Assembly (NCBI RefSeq): GCF_013280595.1
Contig: NZ_JAAATY010000003.1
Span: forward strand, 62,001 to 126,000
Length of the DNA: 64,000 nt
From: Kibdelosporangium persicum
Lineage (GTDB): Bacteria; Actinomycetota; Actinomycetes; Mycobacteriales; Pseudonocardiaceae
Reading direction: 5' to 3'
Part shown: positions 16,818-24,608 of the stretch, in pieces
How the letters are laid out: every line of letters starts with the position of its first letter
Position numbering within the stretch: position 1 is the first letter of the stretch
Program-made: the position numbers and the translations under genes
Notes under the pieces: generated by a model
Told to the model about the DNA's origin: nothing
Seen by the model: the letters and a program-made list of their open reading frames with translations, nothing else
Database searches by the model: none

Positions 16818-17855
16818 ATGAGCAAGCCGGCTGCCCGCACCCCGACCCTCGAGGACGTCGCCCGGGTCGCCGGCGTGTCCCGGGCGACGGTGTCCCGGGT
16901 GATCAACGGCATCCGCAACGTGGACGTGGAGATCCAGCAGGCCGTCCGCGAGGCGATCCAGGCGACCGGGTACGCGCCCAACCAGGCGGCGCGGTCGTTG
17001 GTCACGCGGCGTGCCGGCACGATCGCCCTGGTCATGGCGGGCGCACCGGGGCAGGGCGACGAGTTCGCCACGCAGATCTTCGCCGACCCGTTCTTCGGCC
17101 GGGTGGCCGGTGGCGTGGTGGGCTTCCTGCGCAACCACGGCGTCCACCCGGTGCTGATGCTCGGCGAGACGGACAAGGCCCGCGCCGAGGTGGTGGACTT
17201 CCTCAAACGCGGAAACGCCGACGGCGCACTGCTGGTCTCGACGCATCCCGAGGACCCGCTGCCCCGGTCGCTGACCGAGGCCGGGCTCGCGGCGGTGCTG
17301 TTCGCCCGGCCCGCTCGTCCCGTGCCGATCAGTTACGTCGACCTGGCCCACCAGGCGGGCGCGGCGCTGGCCGCCGACCACCTCGTCGCCCGCGGCCGCA
17401 CGAGGGTCGTCACCATCTGCGGGCCGCTCGACGTGCCCGCGGCGCAGGACCGGCTGGCCGGTTTCCGGGAGGCCATGGCCCGGCACGGATATCCGTACAT
17501 CCCGATCGCGGAGGGCAACTTCACCCAGCAGAGCGGGGAGGCGGCGATGTCGCGGCTGCTGGCCGAACACCCGGACCTGGACGGTGTGTTCGCCGCCAAC
17601 GACCTGATGGCGCACGGCGCTTTGCTGGTGCTGCAGAAGAACGGACGCCGTGTGCCGGAGGACGTCGCGCTGGTCGGCTTCGACAACAGCCCGCCCGCGC
17701 TGGCGTCGCGGCCCCGGCTGACCACGGTCGTGCAGCCGATCGAGGAGATGGCCGCCGAGATGGCCAGAATCCTGCTGGAACGGATCGAGTCGCCCGGCCA
17801 GGCACCCCGCTCGGTGATCTTCGACCCGACCCTGGTGATCCGCGAATCGGCGTGA
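16818..17855 (+). CDS. LacI family transcriptional regulator
   Basis: A 345-residue repressor. The N-terminal HTH TLEDVARVAGVSRATVSRVI is textbook LacI, followed by the hinge helix (PNQAARSLVTRR) and a periplasmic-binding-like effector domain ending in DPTLVIRES. The start at 16818 puts the HTH at residues 10-30. No sugar-utilisation genes are adjacent: the divergent neighbour is an AfsR-type regulator and the convergent one an ABC permease, so its targets are unknown. A strong hairpin follows its stop. Confidence 0.92.
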   Translation: MSKPAARTPTLEDVARVAGVSRATVSRVINGIRNVDVEIQQAVREAIQATGYAPNQAARSLVTRRAGTIALVMAGAPGQGDEFATQIFADPFFGRVAGGVVGFLRNHGVHPVLMLGETDKARAEVVDFLKRGNADGALLVSTHPEDPLPRSLTEAGLAAVLFARPARPVPISYVDLAHQAGAALAADHLVARGRTRVVTICGPLDVPAAQDRLAGFREAMARHGYPYIPIAEGNFTQQSGEAAMSRLLAEHPDLDGVFAANDLMAHGALLVLQKNGRRVPEDVALVGFDNSPPALASRPRLTTVVQPIEEMAAEMARILLERIESPGQAPRSVIFDPTLVIRESA

Positions 17856-17893
17856 GAACGCCGGAGGAAGCCCCGATACCCCCTCCGGCGTTC
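17856..17893. terminator. bidirectional hairpin terminator between LacI and FtsX-type permease genes
   Basis: A perfect 12-bp inverted repeat, GAACGCCGGAGG (17856-17867) and CCTCCGGCGTTC (17882-17893), with a 14-nt loop. It starts immediately after the LacI stop, and the convergent permease gene ends 20 bp further on, so it can serve both strands. Confidence 0.8.
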
Positions 17894-17913
17894 TCCCCTG
17901 GGGATGGCCGCTG

Positions 17914-20163
17914 CTATTCGTCCGAATAGTCCCTTGCCGACACCCGGCGGAGCACGGGTCCGCAAGCGGCGGCGGCCATCAGAGCCACGACGAGCCCGAG
18001 CACGGCGGGCGTGACGATCCACGGGTTGAGGTCCAGCTCGCCCTTGATCAGGGTGAGCAGTCCCGAACCGACCAGCACCCCGGCGACACCGGCGCCGAGC
18101 GTGGCGACGAGTGCCGGAAGCATGGCCTCCCGGCGCAAGGCCCTGGTCAGCACGTTGACCGGGGTACCGGCGGCGATCAGCGCACCGAACGTCCGGCGCC
18201 GGTCCACGACCGAGCCCGCCGCGGCGACACCCGCGCTCACCCCGCCGAGCACGGTGGCGATGCTCAACCCGATCAGCGTGGCCCGCTGGAGGTCACCGGC
18301 GAGCGTGTCGGCCCGGCCGTCATAGCGTTCGTTGCTGTACAAGGAAACGCCTGGCATGTTCCGGACGAGCATGGTGTGCACGATGTCCTGGTTGGCAGGC
18401 GTCGTCGCCACGGCGACCGTGCCCAGCCCGCCCTGCAGAGCGGACCCGAAGACGGCGGGGTCGATCAGGACCCCGTGCCAGCCGGCCGGGTTGTACTCCC
18501 GGACGGGCACGCCCTGCGGCAGCGACAGCGGCTCCGAGACCTTGCCCGTGTACGGCATGAACTCCAGCTTGCCCGGATCGAGAACCATGCCCTGGGGCAC
18601 GTAGATCGCCGGGCCGGGATGGCACGCGTCGAACCGCGCGCCCAGCACCTTGCCCGCGTCGGCGCACCCGAGCACCGTGCCGGACATGGTGCCCCGGGCA
18701 CCGGGCACCTGGAGAGCACCCTCCTGGATCTCCACGACGGGCGCGTCGACCTTGCGGGACGCCAGGTCTGCCTTCAGGTCGTCGATCTGCTCGCTGGTGT
18801 ACCCGGAGCCCTGTGCGACGTACACACCGTCGCGCCATTCCCCTGTGCTGTAGCCGATCCGCTCCTCGATACTCGGAAACATGGCCAGCGCCATGGAACC
18901 CGCGAACACGGCGAGCACGACACCCGCGGACGCCCGGAAGGCCGCCTTCGGGTCGTCCATCAGCCTGCGGCCGGCCAGCAGCGTGGCGGGCGAGCGCCAG
19001 CGGGCCGTGAACATCTTGCCCAGCAAGGACGTCACGAGCGGCCCGACGAACACCAGCGACACCGCGACCGCGGACAGTCCGATCAGGACGAACGTCATCC
19101 CGCCGTCCCTGCTGGTCTGCGCGACGCTGATCGCGACGACGAAGGCCACGGCGGCACCGACGAGCCACAGCAGGCGGGCGGCGTTGGGCTGACGCTTGGT
19201 CTGCTGCTGCGCGGCACCCAACGGCCGGTTCACCGCACGCCGCAGGCCGAGCACGGCCGCACCGACCACCAGCAGCGGGGCCACCACGAGGACAAACCCG
19301 ATCAGCAGGCCGGACGGTGTCCAGTCCGACGGGAACCAGTCGCCGCCGTCCCACGGGATCAGCGCGGTCAGTTCCCGCATCGGGAACGTCAACGCCACCC
19401 CCAGCACGGCGCCGACGATCGAAGCGATCGCGGTCTCCGCGGCGGTCATGGCGATGACCTGCTGCGGCGTCGCCCCGGCCAGCCGCAACGCGGCCAGACG
19501 GCGTTCACGGCGAGCCGCGGTCAGCCGGGCCGCCGACGCGACCAGCACGAGGCAAGGCGCGATCAGCACGACGATGCCGATCTGGCTGAGGAACACCAGG
19601 AGCTTGTTCACCGAACCCGGTGAACCGGTTCCGGTCAGGCCGTCGCGCGGCATCGCGTTGGGCATCTCACTGGGATCGTGCCCGACGATCGCGACCAGTT
19701 CGTCGGGGAACATCAGCGCCTCGGGCCCGATCCGCCCGACCACCGTGCCCTTGAACCGATCGGCCAGCTGGTCGGCCGGTTTGGTCCCGGCCAAGTCGGC
19801 CAGCGCGGGCGACAGCAGGACCTCGCCGGGCCCCGGCAGTCCCGGAATGCCCGCCGCGACCGGCACGTCCGGCTTCAGGCCGGCGACGTCGAACCGCTGG
19901 ATCTCCCGCTGCCCGACGTTGTCCCGGGTTTTCGCGACCAGGACGGCGGCGTCGGCCGACTGCTGGTCGAACCGCTCCTGGCTGGAGAACGTCGGGTTGC
20001 GCCAGCTCTCCCGGTCCGCCCTGGACTGCAGGGCTCCCGGAACCGTGGCCAGCCACAGCACCAGTGTCACCCCGACCGCGACACCGATGGCTGTGAAGAG
20101 GGCTGACATCCGGCTCCGGGAATCGCCCCGCAGCACCCGCCATGCGAGCTGCAGCGGATTCAT
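17914..20163 (-). CDS. ABC transporter permease, FtsX/MacB-like
   Basis: A 749-residue membrane protein with an N-terminal transmembrane helix, a first FtsX-type block in the middle (helices around LLVFLSQIGIVVLIAPCLVL and onward, with the cytosolic RLTAARRERRLAALRLAGAT loop), and a second FtsX block at the C-terminus with the paired motif VVDRRRTFGALIAAGTPV. Two large extracytoplasmic domains follow helix 1 and the middle block. Duplicated FtsX topology is usual for single-chain actinobacterial MacB-like permeases. It overlaps the ATPase gene by 4 bases (ATGA), so the two form one exporter. The substrate is unknown. Confidence 0.9.
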   Translation of the reverse strand: MNPLQLAWRVLRGDSRSRMSALFTAIGVAVGVTLVLWLATVPGALQSRADRESWRNPTFSSQERFDQQSADAAVLVAKTRDNVGQREIQRFDVAGLKPDVPVAAGIPGLPGPGEVLLSPALADLAGTKPADQLADRFKGTVVGRIGPEALMFPDELVAIVGHDPSEMPNAMPRDGLTGTGSPGSVNKLLVFLSQIGIVVLIAPCLVLVASAARLTAARRERRLAALRLAGATPQQVIAMTAAETAIASIVGAVLGVALTFPMRELTALIPWDGGDWFPSDWTPSGLLIGFVLVVAPLLVVGAAVLGLRRAVNRPLGAAQQQTKRQPNAARLLWLVGAAVAFVVAISVAQTSRDGGMTFVLIGLSAVAVSLVFVGPLVTSLLGKMFTARWRSPATLLAGRRLMDDPKAAFRASAGVVLAVFAGSMALAMFPSIEERIGYSTGEWRDGVYVAQGSGYTSEQIDDLKADLASRKVDAPVVEIQEGALQVPGARGTMSGTVLGCADAGKVLGARFDACHPGPAIYVPQGMVLDPGKLEFMPYTGKVSEPLSLPQGVPVREYNPAGWHGVLIDPAVFGSALQGGLGTVAVATTPANQDIVHTMLVRNMPGVSLYSNERYDGRADTLAGDLQRATLIGLSIATVLGGVSAGVAAAGSVVDRRRTFGALIAAGTPVNVLTRALRREAMLPALVATLGAGVAGVLVGSGLLTLIKGELDLNPWIVTPAVLGLVVALMAAAACGPVLRRVSARDYSDE

Positions 20164-20837
20164 GCCGCCGCCCGCACCGCGACACGGCCGTCGCGCATCT
20201 CGATGACCCGTTGCGCCCGATTCGCAACGGAGACATCGTGCGTGACGATGACAACGGCCGCGTTGGTCTCCTGTGCGACGGTCAGCAACGCGCTGATCGT
20301 CTCCTCACCGGTCTTGGTGTCCAGCGCCCCGGTCGGCTCGTCCGCGAAGATCACCTGCGGCCGGTGCGCCAGCGCGCGGGCGATCGCCATCCGCTGCAAC
20401 TGTCCGCCCGAGACCTCACCGGGCCTGCGGGTGGCCAGGCCGCCGAGGCCCAGGCGCACCAGCCACTCCCGCGCCGCGGCGATGCCCTTGTCGCGGGGCG
20501 TGCCGGCCAGCAGCATCGGCAGGGCGACGTTCTCCTCGGCGGTGAGCTCGGCGACGAGCATGCCGGACTGGAACACGAACCCGAAGGCCGAACGGCGGAG
20601 CTTGCTGCGCTCGGTCTCCGACATCCGGGTGATCGGCTGACGGCCGAGGAACACCTCACCGCCGTCGGCGGGCAGAATCCCGGCGAGCACGTGCAGCAGG
20701 GTCGACTTGCCCGACCCGGACGGGCCGACGATCGCGACCACCTCACCCGCCCCGATGGTGATGTCCACCCCCGCGAGCGCGATCACGTCACCGTAGCGTT
20801 TGACCACGCCACGTCCGGCCAGAATCGGCTCTGTCAC
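20160..20837 (-). CDS. ABC transporter ATP-binding protein, LolD/MacB type
   Basis: A 225-residue ATPase with every motif intact: Walker A GPSGSGKST, Q-loop FVFQSGML, signature SGGQLQRMAIARAL, Walker B VIFADEPTGALD and the H-loop VTHD. The length and the ADEPTGALD form are characteristic of the family that partners FtsX-like permeases (mechanotransmission rather than direct membrane transport). It is the first gene of the operon and is translationally coupled to the permease. Confidence 0.93.
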   Translation of the reverse strand: MTEPILAGRGVVKRYGDVIALAGVDITIGAGEVVAIVGPSGSGKSTLLHVLAGILPADGGEVFLGRQPITRMSETERSKLRRSAFGFVFQSGMLVAELTAEENVALPMLLAGTPRDKGIAAAREWLVRLGLGGLATRRPGEVSGGQLQRMAIARALAHRPQVIFADEPTGALDTKTGEETISALLTVAQETNAAVVIVTHDVSVANRAQRVIEMRDGRVAVRAAA

Positions 20838-20927
20838 CGTTTCTCCTCCTCGGTCGCTGCGAACGGGAAGGAGAATGCCGGGGCCGAATGGGTCGCCGCT
20901 TCGGCCTGGGAGCCGGGGAAACGGATC

Positions 20928-20955
20928 GGCGCATCGGCCAGATGGCTGATGCGCC
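20928..20955. terminator. hairpin downstream of carbonic anhydrase gene; probable terminator
   Basis: A two-step stem: outer arms GGCGCATC (20928-20935) and GATGCGCC (20948-20955), inner arms GCC and GGC around an AGAT loop. It lies about 55 bp beyond the minus-strand carbonic anhydrase stop and before the ABC operon start. No T-tract is seen, as is common in actinobacteria. Confidence 0.5.
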
Positions 20956-21010
20956 GGTCGGTCAGTCGGTCAGATCACTGTGCACGTCACTGTGCGCGCG
21001 GGATGTCGCC

Positions 21011-21754
21011 TCAGATGTGCGGGCGGCCCACGGTGACGGTGCGTCCGTTCAGCGGCTGGGTCGCGCGAGCGTTTCCGCTGGTGAACAACTGCTGGAAACG
21101 GGTGATCGTGGCCTGGGTGACGGTCTTCTCCCGCATCAGGAACCATTTCACGTTCTCACTGAACGGGTACGTCGTCAGCGAGCCGTTGTAGCGGGCCGTC
21201 GTACGGTCGTGCGGCAGCAGGGTGTTCAGGTCGATCTCGCCGACGTGCACGTTCGCACCGCACTCCGGCGCGAGGTCGGCGAGCACCTTGTCCACTGTGG
21301 AGGCCGGGCCGACCGTCAGCGGGATGCCGATGACCAGCAGTTCCTGGGCCGCGTTGCGGTGCACCAGGTGCATCTCCAGCGGGGTGGACTGGCCGTGGAA
21401 CCGGTGCTCGGACGGCGTGTGGAAGTGGAACTGGACCAGGTCGTACCGCACGCCGGACAGGGTCACGTGCCCGGCGCCCGGCTCGACCTCCGCCTCCTCG
21501 GTCTCCTCGTGGTCGCGCGTGGTGCAGCCGGTCGGGCTGTCCTGGTCCTTGCGGATGTAGGTCAGCTCGATGTCGGAGTGGCCGTAGGAGACGTTCAGCG
21601 GCGGCAGGTGCGGGTCGTACCGGAGCGATTCCAGGGTGACGTCGATCGGGCTCTGCTGCGGCAGCTTCGACTCGGCAGGCCCGGCGAAAGCGACAACAGC
21701 GACCGAAAGGGCTAATGGTACGACAATTGCGGTGGCTTTTCTCATTCTTGCCAT
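21011..21754 (-). CDS. secreted alpha-class carbonic anhydrase
   Basis: A 247-residue zinc enzyme hydrating CO2 to bicarbonate. It carries an N-terminal signal peptide (basic MARMRK, hydrophobic core, AGPAES cleavage region), then QSPIDV, the alpha-CA zinc-site strand QFHFHTPSEH (two zinc His) and EMHLVH (third His), and a SENVKWFLM segment typical of the C-terminal sheet. All three zinc ligands are present. It probably acts outside the membrane. It is monocistronic, with a divergent, AT-richer 200-bp region upstream and a hairpin downstream. Alpha-type enzymes are less usual than beta-type in actinobacteria. Confidence 0.9.
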   Translation of the reverse strand: MARMRKATAIVVPLALSVAVVAFAGPAESKLPQQSPIDVTLESLRYDPHLPPLNVSYGHSDIELTYIRKDQDSPTGCTTRDHEETEEAEVEPGAGHVTLSGVRYDLVQFHFHTPSEHRFHGQSTPLEMHLVHRNAAQELLVIGIPLTVGPASTVDKVLADLAPECGANVHVGEIDLNTLLPHDRTTARYNGSLTTYPFSENVKWFLMREKTVTQATITRFQQLFTSGNARATQPLNGRTVTVGRPHI

Positions 21755-21955
21755 ATGCGCGATCCTGCAGATGGCAAAAGATTGCCTACAACCTACGAAG
21801 GTCGGTTTTCGGACATTTATTCGATCACATCACCGGCCATTTTCCGCCATGCGACATGCGCCACCGTACGTCCGTTTTTCTTGTACGCGAATACGAACAA
21901 TCCGCCCATTCGGGCAGACGCGGGACCATCTGACGAAGCCCCATAAGCTGACCTC
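21755..21955. promoter_or_regulatory. divergent promoter region between carbonic anhydrase and FetB-like genes
   Basis: About 200 bp, clearly more AT-rich than the flanking genes, with runs such as GGTTTTCGGACATTTATTCG and CGTTTTTCTTGTACG. It holds the promoters of both divergent genes. I could not assign exact -10/-35 boxes and see no strong palindrome. Confidence 0.4.
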
Positions 21956-22699
21956 GTGATCCACATCGGCCCGTTGCTCGCCGTCGTACTGACGCTGTTC
22001 GCCGCCGCGACGGCGGTGCTGGTCTGGCTGGGACGTCTCGGTGCGTGGCATTCGGTCCTGACGGCCGCGGTCCGCGCGGCCGTCCAGCTCGCGGCGGTGT
22101 CCCTGTTGATCACGGCCGTCCTGCACTCGGGGTGGCTGACCGCCGGGTTCGTGCTGATGATGTTCACGGTCGCCAGCGTCACCTCGGCCCGGCGCTTCGG
22201 CGACTGGCCGGACGCGGTCTGGACGGCCGCCGCCATCGCCGCCGGGGTCTCGCCGCCGTTGGCCGTCCTGATCCTGTCCGGTCTGGTCCCGGCGCACCCG
22301 GTGGCGATCGTGCCGATCGCGGGCATCCTCATCGGCGGCGCGATGACCGGGACGACACTAGCCGGCCGCCGTGCGCTCGACGAGCTGAAAACCCGCCGAG
22401 GCGAGTACGAGGCAGCACTGGCGCTGGGCCTCATGCCCCGGGACGCGGCACTGCTGATCCTGCGCCCGACAGCCGGGCAAGCGCTCGTTCCCGCGCTGGA
22501 TCAGACCAGGACCGTCGGCCTGGTGACACTGCCCGGCGCGTTCGTCGGCGTCCTGCTCGGTGGCGCGTCGCCGCTCCAGGCCGGGGCGACCCAGTTGGTG
22601 GTGCTGATCAGCCTGCTGCTCGTCGAGGCGGTCGGCGTGCTCGTCATCGTCGAGCTGATCGCGGCCGAGCGGGTCCGGCGGCCGGACGGCTCGGCTTGA
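21956..22699 (+). CDS. FetB-like ABC transporter permease (UPF0014 family)
   Basis: A 247-residue integral membrane protein with about seven hydrophobic segments. The family core TARRFGDWPDAV-like loop and the EYEAALALGLMPRDAALLIL / TVGLVTLPGAFVGVLLGG segments are those of the FetB/YbbM group, the permease half of an iron-export (or metal-stress) ABC transporter in E. coli. No FetA ATPase gene is adjacent, so its partner must be encoded elsewhere. It starts with GTG at 21956. It is tail-to-tail with the next gene, 2 bp between stops. Confidence 0.85.
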   Translation: MIHIGPLLAVVLTLFAAATAVLVWLGRLGAWHSVLTAAVRAAVQLAAVSLLITAVLHSGWLTAGFVLMMFTVASVTSARRFGDWPDAVWTAAAIAAGVSPPLAVLILSGLVPAHPVAIVPIAGILIGGAMTGTTLAGRRALDELKTRRGEYEAALALGLMPRDAALLILRPTAGQALVPALDQTRTVGLVTLPGAFVGVLLGGASPLQAGATQLVVLISLLLVEAVGVLVIVELIAAERVRRPDGSA

Positions 22700-22701
22700 C
22701 G

Positions 22702-23103
22702 CTAGAAGTGGTCCGTGCCGGCCAGTTCGCGCTCGAAGCTGTCGGCATGCGCGACCACCAGCTTGAGCGGGCGTTCGAACTCCTCACGCACGCTCAGGTC
22801 CTCGACCGGCACGGTGTGCTTGAGCAGCGCGACGCCGTCGACCACCGCGACCCCGCCGACGGTCGCGCTGCCGGCCAGTTCGAGGAGCCTGCGCAGGTCG
22901 ACCTGGTCGGCCCAGCCGACCGGGGAGGAGATCTCGAGCCACTCGCCGTCGTCGTCGGGCACGTGGTGCACCGAGACCTGCTGGCTGCGCGAGCCGTCGG
23001 TGTCCATCCGGAACCGCAGCCAGGTGTCGCTCTCCTCCAGCACCTCGTACCGGGTTCGAACGTAGTTGATCACTTCGGTCCAACTGCTCACGCGGGTGAG
23101 CAT
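22702..23103 (-). CDS. conserved hypothetical protein, 133 aa
   Basis: An acidic soluble protein I do not recognise with certainty. It reads as alternating helices and strands: an N-terminal helix (SWTEVINYVRTRYEVLEES), strands (WLRFRMD, QQVSVHHV, EWLEISSPVGW), then two helices, ending in VVAHADSFERELAGTDHF. This pattern resembles the YbjN/type III chaperone-like fold found in many small actinobacterial proteins, which is only an analogy. No signal peptide or membrane segment. Convergent with the FetB-like gene. Confidence 0.6.
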   Translation of the reverse strand: MLTRVSSWTEVINYVRTRYEVLEESDTWLRFRMDTDGSRSQQVSVHHVPDDDGEWLEISSPVGWADQVDLRRLLELAGSATVGGVAVVDGVALLKHTVPVEDLSVREEFERPLKLVVAHADSFERELAGTDHF

Positions 23104-23187
23104 CTCACGTCGGTGGGGGTGGCACTACCGAGACGTGTCAGGCCGGCCGGATGGTTCACGACCGGCTGAACCACGACGCTTTCCGGC

Positions 23188-24558
23188 ATGAGACGACTCT
23201 TATGCGTCACTGCGCTCACGACTGTGCTCACGGGGTGCCTGTCGGCGTCCCCCGCGATGGCCGAGACGGGCCAGACAGGCCCCGGCTGGACCGCGTGCCC
23301 GGCCGACCCGCGTCAGGAATGCGCCACGATCCAGGTGCCGATGGACTACCAAGACCCGGCGAAAGGCCACGTCTCGCTGGCGATCTCCAGAATCCGGACG
23401 GCGAAACCGGAAACCCGCCGGGGAGTGCTGCTGCTGATCCCCGGCGGGCCCGGGAACTCCGGTCTGTCCCGGCCGCTCACCCACGGCATGCGCCTGCCCC
23501 GTGAAGTGCTCGACCGGTACGACCTCGTCGGCTTCGACCCACGAGGCGTCGGTGCGAGCACACCCATCACCTGCGGGCTGAGCAGCGACGACGCCCATCT
23601 GCGCAACTTCCACCCGTGGCCCGGTCCCGGTGGTGACATCACGGCGAACGTCGCGCGTGCTCGCCGGGTCGCCGAGGCATGTACGCGTGTGGAATTGGCG
23701 CGGCACATCACGACCCGCAACGAAGCCAGGGACATCGACCAGATCCGTCAGGCCCTGGGCGAGCGGAAGCTGTCGTACTGGGGCGTCTCGTACGGCACGT
23801 ACGTCGGCGCCGTGTACACGACCATGTTCCCGTCCCGTACGGACCGCGCTGTGCTCGACAGCAGTGATGACCCCGATCCACGCCGGGTGGCGCGGGGTTG
23901 GCTGAACAACTTCGCCGTCGGTGTCGAGGACCGCTTCCCTGACTTCGCCGCCTGGGCCACTGCCCGTGAGAGCACATATGGCCTTGGTGACGTCCGTGCG
24001 ACCTACCTCGCCCTCACGGAGACACACCCCGATCTACGGGCGTACATGTTCCAAGGGCTGTACTCCGACTCGACCTTCCCACTGCTCGCCGAGTACATGC
24101 GGGCCCTGCGGGCGGGCGACCCGTTGCCGACGATCCCGCTGCCGCCGCCGGACCAGCACCAGAACGCGGTCGCCGTCCTGACCGCCACCGGCTGCAACGA
24201 TGTCGCCTGGCCCCGTTCGGCCGGCCACTACGCACGGGCCGTGGCCCGGGACCGCCTGACGTACCCGTTGACCGCTGGCATGCCGCAGAACATCACCGCG
24301 TGTGCGTTCTGGCCCTACCGTCAGGCCGAACCCGCCACACGGATCGCTCCGTCGTCGAAGGTCCTGATGATCCAGAACCGTCGGGACCCGGCGACGCCGT
24401 ACTCCGCGGGCCTGAAGATGCGCGACGCTCTGCGTGCACCTCTGGTGTCCGTCGACGCCGGCGGCCATGGTGCTTATTTCGCGAACGGCAACGCCTGCGG
24501 GAATGACGCCGTCACAGCGTTCCTCGTGCACGGCACCCGCGCCGACCGGGACTGCTAG
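23188..24558 (+). CDS. secreted alpha/beta hydrolase (tripeptidyl aminopeptidase-like, peptidase S33 group)
   Basis: A 456-residue exported hydrolase. The N-terminus has a signal peptide (MRRLLCVTALTTVLTGCLSA); LTGC would be a lipobox, while SPAMA-E further on would be a signal peptidase I site, so it may be a lipoprotein or free. Catalytic features: oxyanion segment IPGGPGNSG, nucleophile elbow GVSYGTYVG, acid in NRRDPATPY and His in GGHGAYF. This set defines the SlpD/SlpE-type actinobacterial tripeptidyl aminopeptidases, which trim peptides outside the cell. Specificity is not proven. Confidence 0.88.
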   Translation: MRRLLCVTALTTVLTGCLSASPAMAETGQTGPGWTACPADPRQECATIQVPMDYQDPAKGHVSLAISRIRTAKPETRRGVLLLIPGGPGNSGLSRPLTHGMRLPREVLDRYDLVGFDPRGVGASTPITCGLSSDDAHLRNFHPWPGPGGDITANVARARRVAEACTRVELARHITTRNEARDIDQIRQALGERKLSYWGVSYGTYVGAVYTTMFPSRTDRAVLDSSDDPDPRRVARGWLNNFAVGVEDRFPDFAAWATARESTYGLGDVRATYLALTETHPDLRAYMFQGLYSDSTFPLLAEYMRALRAGDPLPTIPLPPPDQHQNAVAVLTATGCNDVAWPRSAGHYARAVARDRLTYPLTAGMPQNITACAFWPYRQAEPATRIAPSSKVLMIQNRRDPATPYSAGLKMRDALRAPLVSVDAGGHGAYFANGNACGNDAVTAFLVHGTRADRDC

Positions 24559-24560
24559 GC

Positions 24561-24608
24561 CCTCGTGAGTGTTTGTCAGGGTTAGAACCCTGACAACCAC
24601 TCACGAGG
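24561..24608. terminator. palindromic intergenic element, copy 3 of 3; near-perfect 48-bp palindrome
   Basis: Arms of 23 bp (24561-24583 and 24586-24608) pair with one mismatch around a 2-nt loop (AG). It lies between convergent genes: 2 bp after the hydrolase stop, and its right arm supplies the TGA stop of the minus-strand radical SAM gene. Outer arms (CCTCGTGAGTG) and the core TCAGGGTTAGAAC match copies 1 and 2. Suited to bidirectional termination. Confidence 0.75.
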
